This document shows, piece after piece, positions 26,364 to 35,285 of a stretch of 35,411 bases of DNA. Numbering within the stretch: position 1 is the first letter of the stretch; every line of letters begins with the position of its first letter. This DNA comes from Holospora curviuscula (GTDB lineage Bacteria; Pseudomonadota; Alphaproteobacteria; Holosporales; Holosporaceae), in the NCBI RefSeq assembly GCF_002930195.1, contig NZ_PHHC01000096.1, positions 22,599 to 58,009 of the forward strand, given 5' to 3'. Below the pieces are notes generated by a model. That model ran no database searches and was not told the DNA's origin. It worked only from the letters and a program-made list of their open reading frames with translations. The position numbers and the translations under genes were made by a program.

Positions 26364-27031
26364 GAACCTGTATTCATGGATCAAAGGAAGGAGTATAGTC
26401 AAGCTTGGAGCCAATAACGAAGGCGTGCTGAAAATTTTTCGCCATACTCCACTATACATTCGTTTTATCAAAGATTCAGGATCAAAGAAATATGAGAAAA
26501 AGTACTGAGCGCGCTTGTCAAGATGAGGTGGATCAAGGCTGGTGACAGTGAAGACCCGAGCTGTTGCAGAATTGATTCACACAGTGTCAAAACTACCAGG
26601 GCTTGAGAACAACACGGCATTGACGGAGGAACAAAAATAAAAGAACCTAAACGCCATAGTATTGTGGATACACAAGGCATAGTGCACGGTACTGTTCATG
26701 ACGCTAATCACAATAGGGGGGTGCAATGTTTTTTAAGAAGCTCGGCAACACTATCCGACACTCAAAAGCGTTTGCGCCGATGCCGGTTATGGAAAATCCA
26801 TGCTAACGTTTGTGAGAAACAGTCTTAACAAGAAAATTGAAAGTACAGAACCCCAGGATGGGCGGTGTTCGCCAAAAGATGGGTTCTTGAACAAACCTTG
26901 GCTTGGCTCAATCATTATCCAAGATTGTCTAAAGCGTACGAAAGTGCTGTAGCATCTGTCGAAAATAGGGTGATGATCGGCGCATTCTATTGGCTTGTTA
27001 AGGCGGATCACTAATCCATAAATACAGGTTC
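26364..27031 (+). mobile_element. IS5a copy C, internally deleted
   Basis: Ends are GAACCTGTATTCATGGAT (26364-26381) and AATCCATAAATACAGGTTC (to 27031), flanked by CAA at the left and TAA at the right (a mutated TNA duplication). The copy is 668 bp against 797 for copy B: about 150 bases between the left end and the segment encoding SPYSTIHSFYQRFRIK are missing. Later parts encode QRKRLRRCRLWKIHAN-like and TEPQDGRCSPKDGFLNKPWLGS readings in shifted frames. Inactive. Confidence 0.8.
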
Positions 27032-27239
27032 TAAGAAAAGTCTCAGAAGTTCCCCCTCTGTTCACGAGACAGGGAGTGTAGTAAACGTCAATGTATTTTT
27101 GCATTAAAAAAAAGAATTTAGGATTGTATTCAAAAGCGACTTGACCACGGGAAATTTGGTGATGACTCTAACAAAACGTTCTATAACCAAAGCAGTCTAA
27201 ACAGAGCATAACAAGAGTAAAAAAGAAAAATAATATAGC

Positions 27240-28020
27240 GTTAGAAGCGTATATATGAATAGATAGAACATATTCAATAGATTGTAGAAAAGAATTATTA
27301 CGCTTCTTCAACGAGATTCAAGGTATCTAAATAAACGCTAAAGCAGAACTTTCATAGAGTGAAGTTTCGGATAGATTTGGAACATCGAGAGCAGCGATAT
27401 TCAGATGGAGCAATAAGTTGCAGCCTCAAAACACTAAGAATAAGCCTTGAAAAAACCTGAGCAAAGACAGTTTAAGAAATAATATAGAGCAGTTTCCAGA
27501 TAGCGATCGTCGAGAAAGCGGCGAAAAATTAGAACTTAGCGAGCCTGGTATAAATATGCACCAAAGCCTTTAGGCGTAGCCTATAAAAAAAACACTCTAT
27601 CCTGCGAGAACAGATCTAGAAAAAAGATCTATGTCCTGTCAAAGGATTGAGGCACAAGAAAAAGACGGAAAATCAATGGTTTACCTAGAAAAAAGTTCCA
27701 GAATATGCCACGGACGCACGGCTATTCTTGGAAGGGAAGGCGTTGTAAGGGATTCATGATGGGGGGGGGAAAAACAAAAGGGGTAGTGTCATGAACAATG
27801 CTTTTTTCCACAAGAGAAAAGATAGGCAGCCGATGAGTGAAAGTGCTGGTCATGTTTTCTTTGATTAACCTTCCGTATTCTCCTGACCTTAAGCCCATTG
27901 AGAAATAATGGGATTAGGCTAAAGACATTAGAACATCCTGAAATTGCTCCATCGATGCGTTATTTCCGCTCTATTTTTCATGGTCATTTTATGGTGACTG
28001 GGCTATAATAAGTTTTTGAA
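27240..28020 (+). mobile_element. IS630-family remnant (second type, IS630b)
   Basis: Fragments in order on the plus strand: EVSDRFGTSRAAIFRWSNKLQPQNTKNKP (about 27362-27448, helix-turn-helix), NNIEQFPDSDRRESGEKL (about 27479-27530), PKPLGVAYKKN, IEAQEKDGKSMVYLEKSS (about 27645-27700, around the position of a catalytic Asp, here Glu) and LINLPYSPDLKPIEK (about 27862-27906). Stops and frameshifts throughout; a run of eight or more G near 27760 marks one break. It ends close to the palindrome at 28064. Confidence 0.6.
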
Positions 28021-28063
28021 TGACTAAAATAAACAAAACATTAGATTTTATTGAGGCGATTAT

Positions 28064-28105
28064 TAAACATGTTTTTAATATAAATTTATATTAAAAACAT
28101 GTTTA
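28064..28105. repeat. Perfect 42-bp palindrome
   Basis: Each 21-base half (first half TAAACATGTTTTTAATATAA plus A) is the exact reverse complement of the other, with no spacer. It lies between an IS630-type remnant and a promoter. It could form a cruciform or a long hairpin. Confidence 0.9.
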
Positions 28106-28248
28106 TGCTCCGGAACGTGTCGAAATGGTGAGAAATTAAACTCTAACAATGCTACAGAACGCAGACCAATTCATCCCAAGTTTTATGCATAATTCTTTTT
28201 TAAGCATCGATCTAAAGGGCTATATAAAAAATTTTTTATACCTAGGCC

Positions 28249-28277
28249 TTGACAGAAAGTGATTTAATAAATTAATA
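28249..28277 (+). promoter_or_regulatory. Possible sigma70 promoter of the repeat protein gene
   Basis: A perfect TTGACA at 28249-28254, 17 bases, and a weak TTAATA at 28272-28277, 34 bases before the ATG at 28312. Confidence 0.5.
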
Positions 28278-28311
28278 TTAGTTTATTAAAATTATTAAAG
28301 AGAAATTTTTC

Positions 28312-29133
28312 ATGAAAAAATTTAATCCTATATGTATCCTACCTTCTTTTTTAATGCTTTTTTCGGTAGAAGGTGTAAGTGGAAAAGACAGAAAGGCTAC
28401 AATCAGAGCAGAAAAGGCAGCAATTAAAGACGAAAAAAAGACTATATCGCTCTCTAAATGTATCTACAAACAACGAAATTATGTTAAACGTTCTTTTATG
28501 CGACAAAACCATTCAATCTCTTCGTTGGGGCTAGAAGATCTTTTAAATGATTTCCAAAAGGTTACAATATCTAAAAAAATAAGAAAAAATAGAAAAGTGA
28601 CCATAGAGACTGATGCAAAAAGAGAAAAAATTTCTGATAAATTTTCAGAAACAATTATAGAAGGTTTTAATAAGTATCCTTTCATAGAGATAATGATAGG
28701 CACTGATAGTATTGAAGAACTTTCCGATTACTATGGCGAGAAATATGCGAACAGTGTGAAAATTACAGAATTCGATGACATTATGGACAAAATGGATAAA
28801 ACTCTGGAAGAAGTAAAGCACTTTGAAGACTTTAATCCAAGCAATCTTACGATACTCTCTAAAACAATTATAAACTACTTCATTCCTGCGGTTCAACAGA
28901 GCATACTGACGCACAAGAAAGATTCTAGCAAAGTCGTAGAGGATCTTTCTAAAAAAGTCGTGGAGGATCTTTCTAAAAAAGTCGTGGAGGATATGAAAAA
29001 AACGTTTTTCTTTAACAAAGAGGGTAAAAGTATGCGCATTGTTTCAACCCAAAAGGGTAATAGTATGCCCATTGTTTCAACCCAAAAACCACAGATAATC
29101 TTCCTTAAAAAAAAAGATAATCCTTCTCAATAA
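28312..29133 (+). CDS. Exported lysine-rich protein with short tandem repeats
   Basis: 273 residues, not recognised. The signal peptide is MKKFNPICILPSFLMLFSVEGVSG (cleavage near 24). The mature part is highly charged (KDRKATIRAEKAAIKDEKK) and mainly helical, with two polar middle blocks (SISSLGLEDLLNDFQKVTISKK, TDSIEELSDYYGEKYANSVKITEFDDIMDKMDKTLEEVKHFEDF). Near the C-terminus are two sets of in-frame DNA repeats: a 24-bp unit encoding SKKVVEDL about three times (about 28930-28995) and a 33-bp unit encoding GxSMxIVSTQK twice (29023-29088). Its promoter is probably the TTGACA box at 28249. The exported nature, low complexity and location suggest a host-directed or surface protein; that is inference. 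Confidence 0.6.
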   Translation: MKKFNPICILPSFLMLFSVEGVSGKDRKATIRAEKAAIKDEKKTISLSKCIYKQRNYVKRSFMRQNHSISSLGLEDLLNDFQKVTISKKIRKNRKVTIETDAKREKISDKFSETIIEGFNKYPFIEIMIGTDSIEELSDYYGEKYANSVKITEFDDIMDKMDKTLEEVKHFEDFNPSNLTILSKTIINYFIPAVQQSILTHKKDSSKVVEDLSKKVVEDLSKKVVEDMKKTFFFNKEGKSMRIVSTQKGNSMPIVSTQKPQIIFLKKKDNPSQ

Positions 29134-29972
29134 GCTTCCATAAACCAGCACTGTCGCAATTTTTCTAGAGTATGTTTCTAAACTAATTTAGGAAATATGC
29201 TCTTACGACTTAAGTGAAACGTAAGAGTAGCAATCCAAAAAAGTCGTTATTGATAACATATTATTAGGTCCTAAGCCTACCCTCTCTTCATAAAAGCTGC
29301 GTTCCCGGTAATTTCTAGAGGGAAACTTTTAAATGATTTACTAGAATATAGGGTATAAAAATCCATTGATAAGAATTACAATGGTGGATGCAAAAACAGA
29401 AAAATTCTTTAGTATAATGGTGAGCTTGAAAAAAGATAGTCCTCACGAATAGTCCAAGGTGGATGGCAGTAACGTCGTTAGACGGCACTAACTACAAAAG
29501 GGGATGCTATAGCAAGGTAATAGGCTCAAGCGTTGATTTTTTGGGAATATCAGTTTTTTTAATGAAGAAGCGGAGCAAAACACAAATTGTAACAAGAACT
29601 TCCATTAATTTTTTCTGATGATTCTCAGTACTTGTTTTCGAGAATACATAAGATAATGGTGCGCTAAGAAATTTTTTCAAATTGGTGAAAGTTCTGCTAT
29701 ACATCAATAACAACACGCTATGGTATTGATAAAAACAATTTTAGGCCAGAATTTTCGTGTAGTTGAAAAAGATAACAAGATCTCGGAACGCATTTTAGTT
29801 CAAAAAATTAAAGAATAATCATTTTTTTAGTGGACATTGGCTGAAAAATATTATATGGTCATTTCTGGAATTACAACTGAGAACTAACAATAAATTACTT
29901 AAGCGTACTTTGGCGAAGCTGTTATAAACTAGTTTTTTATGAAATTAATGCTATTTATAGAAGTTTTCTATT
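29134..29972. other. Stretch without recognisable genes
   Basis: About 840 bases. Only short frames occur, for example MVLIKTILGQNFRVVEKDNK at about 29719-29820, with no identifiable relation. No IS motif, RNA gene or clear terminator is seen. Confidence 0.35.
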
Positions 29973-31289
29973 ATGTATAAATCCTTTACTTTATTACTTT
30001 GCTTTTCCTTTACAGTAAGTTCTTACCCTTCTTTAAAAGAAGTATGTTTAGCGCATCGTAGCTTTATCCAAAATGCTTCTGATCGCTATTTCAAGAATAA
30101 TTTATTAGAAAAATACAACGATTCACCTAAAGAAGTTCAGGCTCTTTTTTCTTGCTTTCTTATGATGCTTCTAACACCCAAAATTTTGTTTCCGCTTTAA
30201 AATCTTTTTTGAAGAAAAATGATCCTATTCGAAAAGTAGAACAAAATATAAAAAGAAACGCAGATCTTTTGGCAGAAAATCGTCTAGCACTTTCTACAAT
30301 GCTTCAAAGAGACTATTTATTTTCATCTTCTATGGACAGCTTTCCGTTGTATGAGTACGAAATAGAGCTCCATATTCAACAGCTGGAGTTGAATATTTCT
30401 AGAGATGAAAAAAATATTAAAGATAAATTAAAAGAAGTATCCCTTAAGCTTACTTCGCACGAAATCCAAGTTGCTAAAATGCTTTCTCTATTAGCACAAC
30501 CCAAAGTGGCACTTATAATAAATTTTCCCTTTGCAAAATCAGAAAACTCTTTTAGGGTTATCGATCCAGGACTTCTCGATGTAGCAGATGTTTTAAGTGT
30601 AGAAACGCTAAGTACGATGAAAGAAGGTATGGAAAAAATTCTTGGGCGTCCGGTAAGAATTATTCTTAAAAATGAGACGCACTACTCTGATATATTTGCT
30701 CCCTACATTAAAAACCAAAACGTCATGAAATACCAAGAAGAAATGAAAAAACTTTGTGATGCAAGGGAGATTGACTATCTTCCTTTTGAAACCGTTCTTA
30801 AAGATGGGGTATTAATTCAAGACTATTTAAAAGAAGAAAGCGGTAATTTTTTACGCTTTACACCTTATATACACCATGAGTGCGGAATTGAGGACCGAAG
30901 AGAAGCGGAACAAATTGCAAAAAAATATTGTCAGATGAAAAATTTTATCACAAACAATGTGGATCCGATAAAGATCAGGAGCGTAGTTTGGCCAAGAATG
31001 TGACCCGCTCTCGGCAAGCATTCATGGTAATGATTACAAGACAACACTGAGTAAATTACCCATTTCCTTCATGCCTTACGCCATAGATCCCACTACCCAT
31101 AACCCGCAGCATCACAGTTGTTGTATCACTTTTAATGAAAAGCAAAACAAAATTGTGGAAATATTTATGACGCACGCTCAACCCAATCCATTGAAAAAAG
31201 TTAAATTCAATGCAAAAGATGCTGATTGTATTCTTCTTAAAGGAGAAGAGATGAAAGTGTATAAATGTTTTATAAGAAAGGAAAAATAA
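29973..31289 (+). pseudogene. DIT1/PvcA-like (isocyanide synthase family) protein with signal peptide, copy 1, frameshifted
   Basis: Three overlapping frames join into one ~430-residue protein. Frame 1 (29973-30200) gives a signal peptide (MYKSFTLLLCFSFTVSSYPS). The second (about 30152-31003) carries LIINFPFAKSENSFRVIDPGLLDVADVLSVETLSTMKEGMEKILGRPVRIILKNET and MKYQEEMKKLCD, which parallels the PxFPxKSPN...LPDMAE...Y.PGAKI...AY core of DIT1/PvcA. The third (about 30980-31289) ends LSASIHGNDYKTTLSKLPISFMPYAIDPTTH...ILLKGEEMKVYKCF, like the C-terminal LSIH...TPWH block. Breaks lie near 30145 (a run of six T) and 30980. The family makes isonitriles from Tyr/Trp or related dityrosine precursors. 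The core is more diverged than in copy 2, and canonical DGR is replaced by KNET. Function unproven. Confidence 0.6.
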
Positions 31290-31290
31290 G

Positions 31291-32280
31291 ATGATTTTTA
31301 TATGTATTGGCATAGCTTGTATTTATGGACTTAGTTCTTTTGGAAATATAGTGTGTCCTAACGAATACTTTAGAGAAATTCAATTAATTTCTAAAGTTTT
31401 AGAGCAATATTTTTTAAAAGAAGATATCGAAAAACGCTCTGTAGGTTTGGATTCAATACCCGCTAATGCTTTTAAAAACCTAGATAAATTGCATGACAAA
31501 ATTAAAACTTTTATCCTGCAGAAAAAACCTTTAAAATTTACGCTTTTAGGATTTCCGTTTAAATCACCAAATCGAGAAAACTGCGTTATAGATGGAAGAT
31601 CAGATATGGCAGAGCGATATGCTTTAGAACAGCTAGAACGCTTGGCTAAAGAGATACAAAAAGTTTACTCTCCTGGAGCGAAAATTTTGATTCTTTGTGA
31701 TGGTATTACCGTGGGAAAAGCCTTTGAAATTCCTTACTCTGAGATTGTGGCCTACGAGGAAATTATAAAAAAAATTACTTCAGATCTTAAAAATCTTAAA
31801 ATTTTAACGTTTCGAGATTTTTTTCCTGAAAAAACTCCTCAAGCCATTGATGAAAGTGTGTTAAATCAATGTTCTAATCCTCACCTGGCGTACACTAAAG
31901 AACGAATAAATGTTATGAGTGCACGGTTAAAAAGCAAGCGCTGAATTCGCTTCAAGGACGAAACTTGATGACTAAAAAAGACGTGGTAAAGGAAATGCTT
32001 TTGCGAATTTACGCCCCCAATCAATTTGCTCGACAACATTTTCATAAAAATAGTATTGTTCTTTCGGTATATTATTCTCAAGACTTAGGAGATAAGGGGG
32101 TGTTAAAGTTAGTTCGAGTCTTTTATTTCCTCACTTAGGAAACGCCGCACAAACAGAGAAAAATTTTACAATACGTCTAAAAAAAGATGTCCATCCTAAA
32201 AAGTACCAGTGGACTTATACTACAATTAATAGAGTACAATTAGGATATTTTAAAAAAGTTTCTCCGAAAAAGTCTTTGTA
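31291..32280 (+). pseudogene. DIT1/PvcA-like (isocyanide synthase family) protein with signal-like N-terminus, copy 2, frameshifted
   Basis: The main frame (31291-31944, 217 residues) begins with a hydrophobic, signal-like MIFICIGIACIYGLSSFG. Its core KFTLLGFPFKSPNRENCVIDGRSDMAERYALEQLERLAKEIQKVYSPGAKILILCDGITVGKAFEIPYSEIVAYEEII aligns closely with PvcA/IsnA (FPxKSPN, PDMAERxALEFL, YxPGAKIxIxSDGRVFSD, VxAY). The conserved Arg of SDGR is Ile here. After a frameshift near 31930 (a run of five A) a second frame reads MTKKDVVKEMLLRIYAPNQFARQHFHKNSIVLSVYYSQDLGDKG (LSIH block). Another shift near 32115 leads to a last frame ending at TAA 32278-32280. It starts 1 base after copy 1 ends, with AAGGA upstream of ATG 31291, so the two form an operon closed by the terminator at 32299. 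Confidence 0.7.
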
Positions 32281-32298
32281 ATACTTTGATTCCATGGC

Positions 32299-32323
32299 GA
32301 GGGCGAAAGCCCTTCCTTTTTTT
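32299..32323 (+). terminator. Intrinsic terminator after the DIT1/PvcA-like pair
   Basis: AGGGC-GAAA-GCCCT, a GC-rich stem with a GNRA-type tetraloop, followed by TCC and seven T (32317-32323). It lies 20 bases after the last stop codon of copy 2. Confidence 0.85.
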
Positions 32324-33017
32324 ATCATGATGTTCTAAAGTTACTCAGGTAAATCTTGAAGTGTACACAAAGTATACAGTACTTTTGAAAGGATAAAAAA
32401 AAGCCTTTGGGACGTGATTTAGAGAAACTAACTTTATATTCTATCAAGTTTGTACTGCGAAATTGAACAACAAAAAATTTTAGAGTAAATGATCTTAAGA
32501 ATTTAGCTCCGTATAATAAATCATATTGAATTAGGTTCATGAAAGCGCTGTTTTAACGCATTGTAGAGATGGATAAACTCAGTAATGTAGCCGAAAATTT
32601 TTCTATTGAGTTCAAATTTTGTGCACAAGGGAAGAAAAAAATTACCCTAAAAAACAATAAGTTTAGTAAATTCTTTTGTTTTCTGAAATTGTCGAAATGA
32701 CGTATAATCTCATCACAACTTGATCAGTTTTTAACTTAAAAACATATTTGACCCAATGACTAAAATATTCAGTGTTGGAAGATTGGCTAGATAAACCGAC
32801 TACTTTCTCGTCTTTATTTCACTTTTCTGCACGTGCTTTCTTATAGATAAAGGCTTTTTTTATAGCTGAATTCTAGCTTTTTTAATACGACTGAATACTC
32901 TTTAGGTACGCTAAATTCAGAGCCTACGCTATTCAATTTCGCATTCTCATATCTCTCAATTAAGGGTACTGTTTGTAGACTAAGCATTTTTTAACTTCAT
33001 AGTCTTCTTCTTTCTTA
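32324..33017. other. Stretch without recognisable genes
   Basis: About 690 bases with only short frames on both strands (for example 32325-32540 minus) and no family resemblance. It ends at the terminal repeat of the next IS630 remnant. Confidence 0.35.
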
Positions 33018-33300
33018 TATAGTAATTTAGCTTAAAAATGGGATTAGAGTTATTATAGTGATCAGAGAATAAGAAAAAGACACTAGAGCCTCGACTTAAA
33101 GGAAAAAAAATAGAATACATAAAATTGGGTAATGATCTCAAAAGACAAACGTCAAGTAGTTATGGTGAGTAAAAGTAGTGTAGGTAGAGAGTGAAGCCGG
33201 TATGAAAAAGAAAGAGCAATCAAACTTAAAGTAAGATGAGGAAGAAAAAGAATCATAGATCCCAATTTGATAAAAAATGTTAGAGATCTTTTTTCTGGAT
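33018..33300 (+). mobile_element. IS630-family left-end remnant
   Basis: Starts with the recurring terminal sequence TATAGTAATTTAGCTTAAAA. N-terminal transposase traces include VKLR-(stop)-GRKRIIDPNLIKNVR near 33227-33280. The copy ends near 33300, where minus-strand IS630b sequence begins, giving a head-to-head junction. Confidence 0.55.
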
Positions 33301-33600
33301 CCCTCTTTGGATGATTTAAAGTTTTTTTTATAGCGAACCCCAAAACGTCTCAGGACTTTCAAAATGCTAACAGTTCTAACCACAACGCGCTTCGCTCGCT
33401 CTGGCTGATCGGTATCCGGATATATTGTGTGATATCGTGTTCTAAACAGTCCGTGTCTATTGTAATGGCTGGCTTATAGCGAACGAATTTTGTTCTAAAC
33501 GCTTACTTTCTCTGTAGTTTTCTTAGCCATTCCAAAATGTTTACCAGAGTCCTTATAGCTCACCCCTTCTTTCGTGTTCATTCCTAAATCCTTATTACGA
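33290..33600 (-). mobile_element. IS630b-type transposase fragment
   Basis: Minus-strand translation gives a broken N-terminal domain: FRTKFVRYKPAITIDTDCLEHDI, YPDTDQPERAKRVV (other frame), then VRTVSILKVLRRFGVRYKKNFKSSKEGSRKK (33380-33290). The last part is typical of the linker before the catalytic core in IS630 transposases. The catalytic domain is absent. Confidence 0.55.
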
Positions 33601-34135
33601 AAATCTCATGAATATCAAAGCTTTAAATTATCTTCTCTTTGCTTCAATTATAACCATTCTATCGTTATTTGGCTATATATAGTAGCTAAACATTCTGGAT
33701 AAAAGATAATGTAAGATTTAAATCATTGAACAAAAGCTCAACGAAACTACCGTAAATCCTACTTCATGACACGTCATTACAGTAAAATCTAGCATTAAAG
33801 CCAACAAACGTAGTGAGGTTACGGTGTAAAAGAGGATACCAATAGTATTTTTTTTACCCTATATTCTCCAGGGTATACCCTTGTTTATTATTTTTACAAA
33901 CGCTTTAAAGACAAAGATATTTGGCTAAAAATAATGCTCAATTGAGTGATAAAATGATCAAAATCTCCTGCATAATCATTAGTAGACTCTATCGATTTTA
34001 CTCATGCAAACAGTACGAAAACGTTCTTCACCTCATGCACAACAGCTTAAGTAAAATTAATTATTGAAAATGATTGACAATATTATTTTTTTGATTTATA
34101 ACGAATTTTAGAAATTATAAAAATTTAAAAATTTT
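33601..34135. other. Stretch without recognisable genes
   Basis: AT-rich, no frame with protein-like composition, no IS motif recognised. Confidence 0.35.
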
Positions 34136-34752
34136 ATGTTTAAGAAAAAAAATTAATCCTTGAAATAATACTCTTGTTTTTTTAGTGTTTAACTCACACA
34201 CTTTAAAAGCAGATAAACATAAAAAGAAAAAACAATCGAAGACTGAATTAAACAATGAACATACGAGTTTAGAAAAAAAATAAGCACCCCCTCTGTTTCT
34301 GATGAGCCTTCTTCTTTTATTCCTCCTCAATCTATTTATTTTGTGCGCTATTTTCCCTTTATTCTTTCTGCTCCTTTACTTCAAGAACTTTATCCTTGTC
34401 CTAATCAGTTTCATTTATCTAAAAAAAGACTCAAAATTTAAAAATTTTTCAAGAACTCTCTTTCTTGCTTTTTCCTAATTTAAACAAGATCTCTACAGCC
34501 TCCTCTGTTACTTTTTTGGACCGGATGCATAAAAAGAACTTGACCGCTTGTTTATTGAAGCAATTCCTAGAGGAACAATCTTTGGAACATGGACAAAGAA
34601 ATGTTTTAGAACAATTGGGACAAATAAATTTTGAAAATATCTTAGAATGTCTTGAGTTTCAGAAAAAATTAAATACAGGTTCAAGCCATAACCAAAATAA
34701 TGCGAAAGATTCGTTAACTGAAAAAATTTCTAAGCTTCAAATAAATGAATAA
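34136..34752 (+). pseudogene. Decayed gene for an exported protein
   Basis: Reading frames on the plus strand join across several shifts: an ATG at 34136 (MFKKK), then a hydrophobic stretch NNTLVFLVFNSHTLKADKHKKKKQSKTELNNEH to a stop at about 34282. In the next frame STPSVSDEPSSFIPPQSIYFVRYFPFILSAPLLQELYPCPNQFHLSKKR follows, then NLKIFQELSFLLFPNLNKISTASSVTFLDRMHKKNLTACLLKQFLEEQS to LTEKISKLQINE (stop 34752). The start resembles a signal peptide and the following lysine-rich segment recalls the protein at 28312. Total about 200 residues. The family is not recognised; at least three disruptions make it a pseudogene unless the sequence has errors. Confidence 0.5.
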
Positions 34753-34885
34753 TGTTAGAAAATGAAAGTATAAATTATATTAAAAAAAGTAGTGTAAACA
34801 CTCTTTCAGGTGTTTGGTAAGACTTTTTAGAGAAATATAACTAGCTCAGTATAAGTTTCTGAACCCATTTTTTAGAATTTCTCTA

Positions 34886-34925
34886 CCCCCCTTATTAAGA
34901 GACGCCCTAACTTAAGCCAGGGGGG
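34886..34925. repeat. Interrupted inverted repeat (CCCCCC/GGGGGG arms)
   Basis: CCCCCC (34886-34891) faces GGGGGG (34920-34925), with a second stem TTAAG/CTTAA inside. There is no T-run directly after on either strand, so it is not a clear terminator. It may be an IS end or a structured relic. Confidence 0.45.
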
Positions 34926-35059
34926 CATTAAAGCAAAAAGAATGACATCTAGAAAATTTTAAAAGTTTTATCATAGCTTAAGACACGGACTCTGTATTCT
35001 TTTCTTTAAGGCTCTACTCTTATCATAGGCATCAGATAGACACTCATGATGGAATAAAA

Positions 35060-35285
35060 AAAATACTGTCCAACAAGCCTATAGAGTAACGATGTACCCA
35101 TGCTATAGAACGTTTAGGAGGTAAGCCTAGAGCGTTGAAAAGCACCTTTTTCTCTGGGGAATCAGAGAAAGAAAAACGAGAGGGATATCTAGAAGTGATA
35201 AAAAGTATACCCAAGAAAAGTCTTGTATATATTGATGAAAGTAGTATTGATGGGGCGATTTACAAAAAAAACAGATAGTGAAAAA
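35060..35285 (+). mobile_element. IS630b-type transposase fragment
   Basis: About 35145-35275 reads FFSGESEKEKREGYLEVIKSIPKKSLVYIDESSIDGAIYK, the block around a catalytic Asp of IS630 transposases (YIDES). The frame ends at a TAG right after, and the start is not visible. Beyond it, near 35296, another terminal-like sequence (AATAATTTAGCTTAAAA) probably begins a further element that leaves the window. Confidence 0.6.

Noticed and set aside
28479-28914. Two minus-strand frames inside the lysine-rich exported protein
   Set aside because: Antisense shadows; AT-rich codons of the sense gene create them.
34886-34925. Intrinsic terminator at the C6/G6 inverted repeat
   Set aside because: No U-tract follows on either strand and the loop is long and interrupted; recorded only as a repeat.
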